Below are positions 45,590 to 54,166 of a DNA stretch of 64,000 nt, one piece after another. Source of the stretch: Rhizobium acidisoli. Lineage in GTDB: Bacteria; Pseudomonadota; Alphaproteobacteria; Rhizobiales; Rhizobiaceae. The first letter of the stretch is position 1, and each line of letters starts with the position of its first letter. The stretch lies in NCBI RefSeq assembly GCF_002531755.2, contig NZ_CP035000.1, positions 62,001 through 126,000 of the forward strand, written 5' to 3'. A program made the position numbers and the translations under genes. A model generated the notes under the pieces. It searched no databases. It saw only the letters and a list, made by a program, of their open reading frames with translations, and was not told the origin of the DNA.

Positions 45590-46849
45590 TCACCAGGCGT
45601 CGCCCTTGAGGGTCGTCAGGTCGGCTTCGAGAAGCTCGAGGTTCTCGGCAGCTGAGCCGCTGCCGGACAGAGTATTGTGAACTGCAGTCCAGAACTTCGA
45701 GGACACTTCATTGTACTTGATTTTGGCCGTCGCCGAAGGACGCGGCACCGCGTCCTGGAAGATGGGTTTCCAATTCGGCATGAAGGGCTGCGCCGCGGCA
45801 ACATCCTTGTCGTCATAAAGGTCCGTCAGCGTCGGCAAATTGGACAGCTCGACGGCACGCGCCTTTTGAACGTCCTTCGACGCCAGGAATTTTACCAGCG
45901 CGATGGCCGCTTCCTGCTTTTGGGAGTATTTCGACACCGCCAGATTCCAGCCGCCGAGCGTCGAAGACGGCTTGTCGCCGGCGGCCGCGACCGGTAGCGT
46001 CATCACGTCGAACTTGCCCTTCACGGCGCTGTCGGCACCATTGCCGAGGGAATAGGCATAAGGCCAGTTGCGCATGAAGACGGCATTGCCGGTCTGCCAG
46101 ACGCCGCGCGATTCTTCTTCCTGATAGGCGAGCACGCCTGGCGGTGAGATCGTGCCGATCCAGCTCTTGGCGCGTTCGATTGCTGCAGCCGCCTTCTCAT
46201 TGTTGATGGAGATCGTCCCGTCCGTCTCGACGATCTGGCCGCCGCCCGACGACTTCACCCATTCCAGCGCGTTGCAGGTCAGCCCTTCGTAGGAATTGCC
46301 CTGAAACACGTAGCCCCAGAGGTCCTTCTGTCCGGCCTGGCGTTCTTTATCCTGAACCTCTTTGGCGGTGGCGGCCATCTCGTCCCAGGTCTTCGGCGGC
46401 TGCTTGCCGTATTTGTCGAGCAGGTCCTTTCGGTAAAACAGCGCTGGAGCATCGGTAAACAACGGCAGCGCCACGAGCCGGCCATTGACGGTCTGCGACG
46501 CGATGATCGACGGGAAGAACTGAGCGACCACGTCTTTGGTGGCCTCCTTCAGATCGATGAACTGGTCGGCAAGCTGCGGCGCCCAGATCACGTCGGTCTG
46601 ATAGACATCGATGTCCTTGTTTCCGGCCGCAAGCCACAGGCGGTATTGGGAGAACTGCTCGCTGCTCGATGATGGCATAGTGACGAGCTTGACATGATTG
46701 CCGGTCTCCTTCTCGAAAACAGCAACCTGCTTCTGCAGGAATTCGATGCTTTTCCCGGTGGTGTTGGCGGCGAACGAAATTTCGGCGGCGCGGATCGGGC
46801 CGGCGACCGCGACGGCGAGCGCGGATAAGGCCAAGGCAAACTGTTTCAT
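45590..46849 (-). CDS. thuE: Trehalose/maltitol-binding periplasmic protein ThuE
   Basis: A 419-residue family 1 binding protein, preceded by GGGAGGAG. The signal peptide MKQFALALSALAVAVAGPIRA is followed by EISFAANTTGKSIEFLQKQV. The C-terminal KSWIGTISPPGVLAYQEEES and SKFWTAVHNTLSG regions match the maltose/trehalose-type receptors. First gene of the thu operon, divergent from thuR, with an operator half-copy just before its ribosome-binding site. Confidence 0.92.
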   Translation of the reverse strand: MKQFALALSALAVAVAGPIRAAEISFAANTTGKSIEFLQKQVAVFEKETGNHVKLVTMPSSSSEQFSQYRLWLAAGNKDIDVYQTDVIWAPQLADQFIDLKEATKDVVAQFFPSIIASQTVNGRLVALPLFTDAPALFYRKDLLDKYGKQPPKTWDEMAATAKEVQDKERQAGQKDLWGYVFQGNSYEGLTCNALEWVKSSGGGQIVETDGTISINNEKAAAAIERAKSWIGTISPPGVLAYQEEESRGVWQTGNAVFMRNWPYAYSLGNGADSAVKGKFDVMTLPVAAAGDKPSSTLGGWNLAVSKYSQKQEAAIALVKFLASKDVQKARAVELSNLPTLTDLYDDKDVAAAQPFMPNWKPIFQDAVPRPSATAKIKYNEVSSKFWTAVHNTLSGSGSAAENLELLEADLTTLKGDAW

Positions 46850-46863
46850 GATCTCCTCCCAGA

Positions 46864-46880
46864 AATTGAAATCGATTTGG
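46864..46880 (-). promoter_or_regulatory. Imperfect ThuR operator copy before thuE
   Basis: The core TTGAAATCGATTTGG (from 46866) matches the perfect operator at 47022-47041 over GAAATCGATTT but diverges at one end. It is just upstream of the thuE ribosome-binding site, about where a transcript starting from the promoter proposed at 46888-46916 would begin, so bound repressor would block elongation. Confidence 0.65.
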
Positions 46881-46887
46881 CCCGCAG

Positions 46888-46916
46888 AACATTGCAGAAG
46901 GCCTTGGCGGCGTCAA
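46888..46916 (-). promoter_or_regulatory. Possible thuE promoter
   Basis: Read on the minus strand: TTGACG (46911-46916), 17-base spacer, AATGTT (46888-46893). The -35 box is good and the -10 box weak. A palindrome GTTGCGCAAC lies further upstream at 46939-46948. Confidence 0.4.
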
Positions 46917-47021
46917 GCCAACAAACTGGCACTTCACAGTTGCGCAACATGTCAATGATGGCATCATATACAGCTTAAGAGGCAATTTATGGTGCCTACA
47001 CGCGACATTTCAAGTCAGTAG

Positions 47022-47041
47022 AATTGAAATCGATTTCAATT
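47022..47041. promoter_or_regulatory. Perfect 20-base palindrome, ThuR (LacI-type) operator
   Basis: AATTGAAATCGATTTCAATT is a perfect palindrome with the central CG typical of LacI-family operators. It lies 78 bases before thuR. Together with the imperfect copy at 46864-46880 (about 160 bases apart) it could support loop formation and autoregulation. Confidence 0.75.
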
Positions 47042-47118
47042 GCCATCGAATTGGGCGCTTGCCCGTTGCGCATCGCCTAAGCATCGTCCATTGATTGCCG
47101 AGATAAAGAAGACACCCG

Positions 47119-48132
47119 ATGAAACTTCGTGAATTTGCAAAGCAGCTTGGGCTTTCTCCGACGACGGTCAGCCGTGCGCTCAGCGGCTACCCAGAGGTGA
47201 GCGAAGCCACGCGCGCCCGGGTTGCAAGCGAAGCAATGCGGCTTGGCTATCGCCCCGATATCAATGCCGTGCGGCTAAAGACCGGACGAGCCGGAGCGAT
47301 AGGCGTTATGATGGGACGTTCGGGAGAAATTCATTTCGCTGAATTCGTGTCGGGAATGGCGCAGCGCCTGGAAACGGCCGATACGGATATTCTCATCACG
47401 CCCATCACCGCACACAATGATGACGACGAGATCCAGGCCTATCGACGCCTGGTCGAAAGCCGCCGGGTGGATGCAGTGATCATTCATTCGCCACGCCCCC
47501 GGGACCCTCGGATCGAGATGCTGAACAGCCTCGGCGTGCCTTTCCTGGTTCACGGCCGCTCGGAAACCGAGCACGTTCACGCCTGGCTCGATATCGATAA
47601 TGAAAATGCCGTGCGCAGGTCCACCGAACACCTGCTCGACCTCGGGCACCGGCGCATCGCCATGATCAACGGCCTCAGGGGCAAGACCTATTCGATCCAT
47701 CGCGAGCAGGGTTTTCGGCTGGCGCATCAAGAGCGTGGGCTGACTGCCGATCCTAACCTGATGGTCTGCGATAAATTCTCCGACGAAAGCGGCTTTCGCC
47801 ATGCCCGCTCCTTCCTCGAGAGAGCGAATGCGCCGACCGCCATCGTCGCTGGCTCCACGATGACGGCGCTTGGGGTTTACCGCGCCGTCCGTTCGCTTGG
47901 GATGACGGTGGGACAGGATGTTTCGGTCATCGCCCATGACGACGTCTTCCCTTATCTGACGGCCGAAAACATGGTGCCGTCGCTCTCGACGACGCGATCC
48001 TCGATGCGTGCTGCGGGCACGCGCTGTGCTGAGTTAACGCTACAGCTTATCGCCGGACGTGCCGCGGATGAGGTCCATGAATTGTGGCCGGTCGAACTGA
48101 TCCTCAGGGAAAGTACCGCCCCACCGCCCTGA
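47119..48132 (+). CDS. thuR: ThuR, LacI-family repressor of the thu operon
   Basis: A 337-residue LacI-type regulator. The HTH and hinge are MKLREFAKQLGLSPTTVSRAL, LGYRPDINAVRL; the sugar-binding core follows (GAIGVMMGRSGEIHFAEFVSG, LLDLGHRRIAMINGL, VSVIAHDDVFPYL). It is divergent from thuE, and the intergenic region carries the two CG-centred palindromes it is expected to bind. Induction is presumably by trehalose or a product. Confidence 0.9.
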   Translation: MKLREFAKQLGLSPTTVSRALSGYPEVSEATRARVASEAMRLGYRPDINAVRLKTGRAGAIGVMMGRSGEIHFAEFVSGMAQRLETADTDILITPITAHNDDDEIQAYRRLVESRRVDAVIIHSPRPRDPRIEMLNSLGVPFLVHGRSETEHVHAWLDIDNENAVRRSTEHLLDLGHRRIAMINGLRGKTYSIHREQGFRLAHQERGLTADPNLMVCDKFSDESGFRHARSFLERANAPTAIVAGSTMTALGVYRAVRSLGMTVGQDVSVIAHDDVFPYLTAENMVPSLSTTRSSMRAAGTRCAELTLQLIAGRAADEVHELWPVELILRESTAPPP

Positions 48133-48171
48133 CGGAGCAACCTATCGACGCGTACAGGACCCGAGTGTTCT

Positions 48172-49137
48172 CTAAGGATGATCGATCGGAGCGACCTTCC
48201 CCGCCAGAAACGCCAGAGCCGCCGCGCCGACAAGGCCCGAGTTCTGATCCAGTGCCGCCAGCATCACCCTGACATCCTTGAATGCCGGCATTGCCCATTG
48301 GCTGATATAGGCTTGGATACCCGGCTGCAGACGGTCGAATTGGTGGGAGAGCCCTCCCCCCATGACGATGATATCGGGACTGAAGATATGGATCAGGCTG
48401 GTGAAGCCGCGGCCGAGAATCTCCGCTTCCTCGTCGACCAGTTGATTGGCGAGACGGTCTCCATCTCGGGCCGCCGCGAAAACGCTGCGGCTGTCGATGG
48501 CGCCGCCATTGCTGCCCAACGTCGTGTCGCGGCTTTCCATCGCCCGCATTTGCGCGCGCCGCGCAAATGCCGGCCCAGATCCATAGGCCTCGAAACAGCC
48601 TCTGTTGCCGCAAGGGCAAAGCTCGCCGTTCGGCACCACCGACATGTGCCCGACATGAGCTGCCATGCCCTTGCGGCCGCGCACCACGCGACCATCCGAG
48701 ATAACGCCGCCGCCGATCCCGGTGCTGACCGTGACATAGACGAGGTTATCAAGCCCCTTGCCGATACCGAACTGCCACTCGCCGATCGCCGCGGCAATGG
48801 CGTCGTTTTCGAGATCGACCGGAAAGGCAAAGCGCTTCTGCAACTCCTCCTTCAGCGGAAAATCAACGAAGCCCGGAAGGGTCGGGATATCGGTTGCGAT
48901 ACCGGCGACCGTATCGAGCGGGCCTGGGGCGGATACGCCGACGCCCACCACCGAAGCAGGCTTCGATGCGGCAAACAGCCGATCGGCGAGGCCGCAAATC
49001 TGGGCAAGCACCCGGTCGGGGCCGGCCAGCGCATCCGTCGGTTCGGCCAAACGCGTCAGGATCCTGCCGTGCTCGTCGACAAGGGCGGCGCGCACCTGCG
49101 TTCCGCCGAGGTCTATGCCAATGGCAACCTGCTGCAT
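48172..49137 (-). CDS. ROK-family sugar kinase
   Basis: A 321-residue ROK protein from the ATG at 49137; an ATG at 49170 that would overlap the upstream gene is the alternative. The ATP site is GIDLGGTQVRAALVDEHG, the phosphoryl-transfer region STGIGGGVISDGRVVRG, and the zinc site GELCPCGNRGCFEAYGSG (CxCGxxGCxE). There is no N-terminal HTH, so it is an enzyme rather than a regulator. ROK kinases include glucokinase, N-acetylmannosamine kinase and allose kinase. It is the last gene of a minus-strand group, just behind the epimerase-like gene, an order that recalls alsE-alsK of E. coli. Confidence 0.9.
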   Translation of the reverse strand: MQQVAIGIDLGGTQVRAALVDEHGRILTRLAEPTDALAGPDRVLAQICGLADRLFAASKPASVVGVGVSAPGPLDTVAGIATDIPTLPGFVDFPLKEELQKRFAFPVDLENDAIAAAIGEWQFGIGKGLDNLVYVTVSTGIGGGVISDGRVVRGRKGMAAHVGHMSVVPNGELCPCGNRGCFEAYGSGPAFARRAQMRAMESRDTTLGSNGGAIDSRSVFAAARDGDRLANQLVDEEAEILGRGFTSLIHIFSPDIIVMGGGLSHQFDRLQPGIQAYISQWAMPAFKDVRVMLAALDQNSGLVGAAALAFLAGKVAPIDHP

Positions 49138-49151
49138 GTGAAGACCGCCGG

Positions 49152-49853
49152 TTAGAGTGCGCGCATCCATGCCATCCGCTCATCGAGCGACGGCGCATTG
49201 AAAGCCAGGGAACCAAGAACGACCGTTTCCGCGCCGGACTGGCGCAGGAGCGGCACCGTGTGCTCGCGAATGCCGCCATCGGCCGCCAATACGATCCGAT
49301 CGGCCGCACCGCAGCCGGCGATGATCCGCTTTGCCTGTTGAAGCCGGGCGCCGGCCTTCTCGTCGAGGCCCTGGCCCTTCACGCCGATCGCCGTGCCAAG
49401 CAGCGTCACGAAACGCAGCCGGGAAGCGTATGTCTCGATCCGCTCGACGGGGGTGTCGACCTTGAGAACCATGCCGGCTGCGACACCGCGGCGATCGAGA
49501 AGATCGAGAGCCTGGTCGGCGACGCGTTCGTTTTCGACATGAAGACTGATAAGGTCGCTGCCGGCATCGGCGAACTGCTCGATCTGCGACAGGATGATGC
49601 TGTCGGCAACCATCAAGTGAACATGGATGGGGCGCGCGGAGACTTTGCGCACACCGGCCACGAGATCGGGGAAAAACAACATCGCCGGCGCGAAATGGCC
49701 ATCGGCGACATCGATATGGAGGATGTCGACGTGAGGATCGACACGTCCGAGATCATCGGCGAGACGCATGAGATCGGCCGACCAGACGGAGAATTCAGCA
49801 ATCAGCCGATCCTTCGGAAGATCGTCGATCCAGATCTTGGAGGTGGTAGACAT
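49152..49853 (-). CDS. Ribulose-phosphate/allulose-phosphate 3-epimerase-like TIM barrel
   Basis: A 233-residue protein. Family motifs are present in order: ILHIDVADGHFAPAM (metal-binding His and catalytic Asp), IHVHLMV, LISLHVE, and VLAADGGI (second catalytic Asp). The usual GFGGQ phosphate loop is GVKGQ, and the N-terminus carries about 20 extra residues. These differences make a role as housekeeping pentose-phosphate epimerase less likely; an epimerase for a sugar phosphate of this island is more likely. It is four bases from the hydrolase gene. Confidence 0.87.
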   Translation of the reverse strand: MSTTSKIWIDDLPKDRLIAEFSVWSADLMRLADDLGRVDPHVDILHIDVADGHFAPAMLFFPDLVAGVRKVSARPIHVHLMVADSIILSQIEQFADAGSDLISLHVENERVADQALDLLDRRGVAAGMVLKVDTPVERIETYASRLRFVTLLGTAIGVKGQGLDEKAGARLQQAKRIIAGCGAADRIVLAADGGIREHTVPLLRQSGAETVVLGSLAFNAPSLDERMAWMRAL

Positions 49854-49857
49854 CGTT

Positions 49858-50667
49858 TCAGAGCTCCTTCAGAAAATTGCCGACGGCAAGCCGAAAGTCG
49901 GCGACATATTGCGGACGGCTCTCGGTTTTCGGCGTGATCTGCACGAAACGCGCGCCGGCAATCCGCGCGGCAAGAGCATGCGCGTGGCCAAGAGGATGAA
50001 TGCTGTCGCGATCATGGCCGATGACGAGCGTCGGCAGGACGAGATTGCCGACTTCATCATCGGTCACATCAGGACCGTCATTTGAGATCCTGGTCAGCAG
50101 CTCGGCGGTCACATCCAGAGGCGAGCGGGAGAAAAACCCGGCAAGCGAGGCGAGATTGTCCGGCGCCTCGGCGGCGAGCCGCATGCCCACAGGCCCGGCA
50201 AGGAATGCCTGCCTTGCCTCATCCGGCGGCACGGTTTTCAGAAGCCGGCCGACTTCGGCATTGGGCGTCATATTGTCCGGCGCCGATGCCGTCAGCCAGG
50301 CCGGCCTTGCCAGGATCAGCGCCTTGACGAGATCGGGCCGTTTGACGGCGAGACGCAAGGCGATCGCGGCGCCCATCGAAATGCCGCCAACCACAACCGG
50401 CCGCCTAAGGTTCTGGTCGATATAGGCGGCGATATCGTCGCAGAAGGTCGAAATCGACAACTGCTCGACATTACCGGCCGCGGAACGGCCATGGCCGCGG
50501 GCTTCGACCGTAACCCGGCGATATCCGGTTTCGAGCGGAAAGACCTCGTCCGTCTGCGCCGCGTCTCCGCATAGACCATGCTGGAAGATTGCCGGGGCGC
50601 CCTCGCCCGCCATATCGACGTTGAGAATGGTCCCGTCGCTGGTTGCGAACGGTTGAGCCCGTCTCAT
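49858..50667 (-). CDS. Alpha/beta hydrolase
   Basis: A 269-residue hydrolase. The oxyanion HG motif (FQHGLCGDA), the nucleophile elbow GGISMGAA and a late acid and base (IGHDRDSIHPLGHAHAL) form a probable Ser-Asp-His triad. Substrate is unknown; in this setting a lactone or ester of a sugar acid is possible. It overlaps the isomerase gene by four bases. Confidence 0.88.
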   Translation of the reverse strand: MRRAQPFATSDGTILNVDMAGEGAPAIFQHGLCGDAAQTDEVFPLETGYRRVTVEARGHGRSAAGNVEQLSISTFCDDIAAYIDQNLRRPVVVGGISMGAAIALRLAVKRPDLVKALILARPAWLTASAPDNMTPNAEVGRLLKTVPPDEARQAFLAGPVGMRLAAEAPDNLASLAGFFSRSPLDVTAELLTRISNDGPDVTDDEVGNLVLPTLVIGHDRDSIHPLGHAHALAARIAGARFVQITPKTESRPQYVADFRLAVGNFLKEL

Positions 50668-51509
50668 CGTCCTCTCCCCGCGCCGTCGCCGTCGAGAGTC
50701 TTTTTCAGAAAGGATGCCGCACCGGCAGCCTCGGAGGCCGAAAGACCGTGTGTGACGAGACTGCCGCCAAAGCCGATTGCCTTGAGACGGCCGAGATAAT
50801 GCGCGTAGTCGAGGATGCCCTTGCCGGCGGTCGCGAAACTGCCGTCGGGGTTGCGGTCTTTCGCATGCGCCATGACGATCCGATCGGCGAGAAGATCGAT
50901 GGCTGAGGAAACGATGCGCCGCTGCTCCTCCAGCGTCGCAACCTCGAAAAGATTGGCCGGATCGAGCACGATCTTGATGCGCGGGCTCTTCAGCGCGGCG
51001 ATCAGCCGATGGGCTTTCTCAGCCGAGTTGACGACATTGGCAAGCTCGGGCTCGATGCCGAGATCCACGTGATAACGCTCGGCGATCGCGATGGCCGCTT
51101 CCATGGCGTCGAGGAGATCGCGCCAGGCCGCCGGCGTGTCGTTGTCGGCGTGCGCCTTCCACTGGTCAATGGGGTCGCGTGTGCCGGTGCAGAGCGTGAT
51201 CAGGGCGGTCGACATGCCGGCGCAGCGCGCAGCCAGCGTCGCCAGCCTGCGAAGGCCTGTTTCGCGCACGGCGGGATCGGGATGGATCATGTTGTAGGTG
51301 CCGGAAACGGCGACGATCTCGACACCCGTTTTGCGCGCCGCCTCCGTCACCGCGCGGGCCTCAGCCTCGGTAATCGTCTCCGGCATCGGCGGCAGACCTG
51401 AGCAGGCCATATTGTATTGTGCTGCGGTAAACCCGGCCTGCGCAACCGAATTGAGGACAGTCGAGGGCTCTGTTCCGTCGAAGGTCTTTGCGAAAATGCC
51501 GAGCTTCAT
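50664..51509 (-). CDS. Sugar phosphate isomerase/epimerase (AP endonuclease 2-like TIM barrel) 1
   Basis: A 281-residue TIM barrel of the xylose isomerase-like superfamily; the ATG at 51509 touches the stop of the Gfo gene. Metal-site residues are visible in LGIEPELANVVNS (Glu), IKIVLDPANLF (Asp) and IVMAHAKDRN (His). Enzymes of this kind epimerise keto sugars or act on inosose, and often pair with Gfo/Idh/MocA dehydrogenases, as here. Confidence 0.87.
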   Translation of the reverse strand: MKLGIFAKTFDGTEPSTVLNSVAQAGFTAAQYNMACSGLPPMPETITEAEARAVTEAARKTGVEIVAVSGTYNMIHPDPAVRETGLRRLATLAARCAGMSTALITLCTGTRDPIDQWKAHADNDTPAAWRDLLDAMEAAIAIAERYHVDLGIEPELANVVNSAEKAHRLIAALKSPRIKIVLDPANLFEVATLEEQRRIVSSAIDLLADRIVMAHAKDRNPDGSFATAGKGILDYAHYLGRLKAIGFGGSLVTHGLSASEAAGAASFLKKTLDGDGAGRGR

Positions 51510-52585
51510 CACACGCCACCCGTGACATCAGCCAGCGCGACCGGCTTGCCGCTTTCGGCGGAGCGTGCGACGGCGACCATGGCTCGTACGGAGGCCAGGC
51601 CGTCATCGGTGTCGGCACCTTCCATCACAGCGCCGTCCAGAATGGTGCGGGCGAAACCTTCGACCTGACGGCGATAGAAATGGCCGTCGGCACCGAGAAC
51701 GCGATGGGTCGCGCCATCGGCTTCCCGGAAAATGTCGACCTCGCTGGTTTTGTAGTACCACGGGTTATAGGTCTTGCCCAAAATGCTGCCGTTCTTGCCA
51801 TAGATCTGGAAACCTTCGTGCCAGTCCATGCGCACCTGGACGGTGAGATCGAGGTGGCCGAGCGTGCCGGAGGCAAATTCCACGTCGACGAACCAGCACC
51901 AGATGCCGGCCCGCTCGGAGAGGCGCGCGGTGACGGAAAGGATGTCGCCGGCGAAATAACGGGCCGTGTCGATCAGGTGGCAACCATGCGCCAGCATATA
52001 ATAGCGGCGCAGGTCGGCTTTCGGATTGCCGGAGGGTTTACGCGCATTGGCGCTGGCAACGATCAGGGGCTGGACCGCATCGGTCATCGGATAACGGTGC
52101 GTGCTGTCGCAATACCACGCTTTCAGGGCAACCATCTCACCCATCTCGTCACGGATGAAGGATTTGGCCGCCTGGAGCCCTGCGTCGAAACGCTTCATAT
52201 GCCCGACCTGAAACACCTTTCCCGACCTGTCGACTTCAGCCTTCAGTTCCAGGCATTCCTCGACGGTGACACCGACGGGTTTTTCGCACAGCACATGCTT
52301 GCCCGCCTGAAGGGCGCGAATGGAGGCCGGGACGTGAAAGGCATCGGCGGTCGCGATGATCACCGCATCGAGGTCGGGATCGGCGAGCATCTTGTCGTAG
52401 TCGTCGTAGGTTTTACCAGCTCCATGGGTGATTGCCATCCGTTCGCGCAGATCCGCGGCGACGTCGCAGATCGCATAGAGATCGGCATTGGCGGCCTTCG
52501 TGCAGCTCTCGAAGTGCGCGGCCTGGGCAATCTGGCCCGCTCCCAGTACGCCGATGCGGAGGCGTCGTTGCTGTTTTGCTGGCAT
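51509..52585 (-). CDS. Gfo/Idh/MocA family oxidoreductase 1
   Basis: A 358-residue oxidoreductase with the Rossmann motif IGVLGAGQIAQAAHFES, catalytic lysine in CEKPVGVTVEECLEL and the active-site helix HGCHLIDTARYFAGD. Enzymes of this family oxidise sugars, inositols or glycosides at one carbon using NAD(P). It is directly coupled to the isomerase gene. The ABC ATPase gene is 103 bases upstream. Confidence 0.9.
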   Translation of the reverse strand: MPAKQQRRLRIGVLGAGQIAQAAHFESCTKAANADLYAICDVAADLRERMAITHGAGKTYDDYDKMLADPDLDAVIIATADAFHVPASIRALQAGKHVLCEKPVGVTVEECLELKAEVDRSGKVFQVGHMKRFDAGLQAAKSFIRDEMGEMVALKAWYCDSTHRYPMTDAVQPLIVASANARKPSGNPKADLRRYYMLAHGCHLIDTARYFAGDILSVTARLSERAGIWCWFVDVEFASGTLGHLDLTVQVRMDWHEGFQIYGKNGSILGKTYNPWYYKTSEVDIFREADGATHRVLGADGHFYRRQVEGFARTILDGAVMEGADTDDGLASVRAMVAVARSAESGKPVALADVTGGV

Positions 52586-52688
52586 CGATAAGCTCTCTAG
52601 GTCGAATGTTGAAGATAAACGCCGGTTTCGGCGCCGAAAGGAATGGCCCTTAGTCGAACTGCCATCAGCGCCTCCCGGATCTGCCTCG

Positions 52689-53837
52689 TCAGTTCAAAGC
52701 CATATGCGTTTGAGGATGGAAAAAGTGCAGTTTCGCCGGGTCGATTGCCAGATTGATCGATTGGCCCGTCTCGACCGTGCTGACAGCCTCGAAGCGGGCG
52801 ACGGCGTTGGCGGCACCGCTCAAATCTTCGACGGCATCGGGGTCGCCCGAGTCGATCCGGACCGCGTCGATCTTCAAGTGCACGATCAACTCGGAGCCGA
52901 GCTCCTCGATCGACTTCACGACAACCGGGATCGTCGGATAGGAGGCTCCGGACGGCAACCGGCTGTCATAGAGGTCTTCGGGCCTGACCCCAAAGATCAG
53001 CGCCTTTCCCTCGAAGGCGGAAAGGCCGGGAGCCCGCTCGAAGGCGCTGTCGGACAAGGGGATCGAGAAGCCCGGCAGATGGATCCGCATGCCCTCCAGC
53101 CGCCCTTCGAAGAGGTTCATCGACGGCGAGCCGATGAAGCCTGCGACAAACGCATTGACCGGGCGGTGATAGAGGGCCTTGGGCGTGTCCACCTGCTGGA
53201 GCACGCCGCCCTTCAGCACCGCGACGCGATCACCCATCGTCAGGGCTTCGGTCTGATCATGCGTCACGTAAATCGTCGTCACGCCCAGCTGCCGCTGCAG
53301 GCTTGCGATCTCGGCGCGCATCTGCACACGCAGCTTGGCATCGAGGTTGGAAAGCGGTTCGTCCATCAGGAATGCCGCGGGCTCGCGGACCATGGCGCGA
53401 CCCATCGCAACACGCTGGCGCTGGCCGCCGGAAAGCTGGGCCGGCTTGTTGCCGAGCAGGCTTTCCAGCTGCAGGATCTTGGCAATCTCGTGAACGCGCT
53501 TGGTTCGCTCGGCCTTGGTCTTTCCGGCCAGCTTCATCGAAAAGGCAATGTTGTCGAACACCGTCATGTGCGGATAAAGCGCATAACTCTGGAAGACCAT
53601 GGCAATGTCCCGGTCCTTCGGCGCAAGATCGACGACGTCCTGACCGCCGATACTCAAGGTTCCACTGCTGATTTCCTCAAGCCCGGCGATCATGCGGAGC
53701 GCGGTCGATTTTCCGCATCCGGACGGGCCGACCAGGATCAGAAACTCGCCATCATGGATCGTCAGGCTCAGATCCTTGATCGCATGGTAGCTGTTTCCAT
53801 AGGTCTTGCAGATTTTGTCCAGTACAACCACAGCCAC
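52689..53837 (-). CDS. Sugar ABC transporter ATP-binding protein (UgpC/MsmK type)
   Basis: A 382-residue ATPase starting at GTG 53837 with GGGAGG upstream. Walker [10 protein letters not shown], signature [14 protein letters not shown], Walker [14 protein letters not shown]-loop THDQ, and a two-part C-terminal domain with FGVRPEDLYDS. No permease is adjacent, so it may serve the binding protein and permeases at 61614-64000, whose own operon shows no ATPase inside the window. Confidence 0.92.
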   Translation of the reverse strand: MAVVVLDKICKTYGNSYHAIKDLSLTIHDGEFLILVGPSGCGKSTALRMIAGLEEISSGTLSIGGQDVVDLAPKDRDIAMVFQSYALYPHMTVFDNIAFSMKLAGKTKAERTKRVHEIAKILQLESLLGNKPAQLSGGQRQRVAMGRAMVREPAAFLMDEPLSNLDAKLRVQMRAEIASLQRQLGVTTIYVTHDQTEALTMGDRVAVLKGGVLQQVDTPKALYHRPVNAFVAGFIGSPSMNLFEGRLEGMRIHLPGFSIPLSDSAFERAPGLSAFEGKALIFGVRPEDLYDSRLPSGASYPTIPVVVKSIEELGSELIVHLKIDAVRIDSGDPDAVEDLSGAANAVARFEAVSTVETGQSINLAIDPAKLHFFHPQTHMALN

Positions 53838-54166
53838 GTCTCATCCTCCCGTGTCAGTCCGCTCACGTCTTCGACCGGCGCTCTTCCCGCCACCTCCGAT
53901 CCTTTCGACAAGAAAGCTCAGGCCTGAGCTTCAATGTCAACAAAAGAATCGAGCGCATTCCACGTCAGCGTTGTCGACACCTCACCGTATCCATTTGAAA
54001 TATTTCACATTTAATCCGAAAAATAAGATTAATCTGCGCGCTAATATTTTTTTACGCGCGTAATTTTTATAACCGGCGCGAAAGCTTTTGAAGGATCTTT
54101 AAACCCTGCGATCAAGGTGTTGTTCTGCTCGGGCGGCAAGCCAGGTCGACACCGACTAACGGCACA
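53838..54166. other. AT-rich intergenic region upstream of the ABC ATPase gene
   Basis: No gene is seen in about 330 bases. The stretch 54000-54075 is clearly AT-rich and holds the palindrome TTACGCGCGTAA (54053-54064). A promoter and regulator site for the minus-strand operon are likely here. Confidence 0.5.

Noticed and set aside
52488..53927. 479-codon plus-strand open frame opposite the ABC ATPase
   Set aside because: Shadow of a certain gene; the minus strand has all ATPase motifs.
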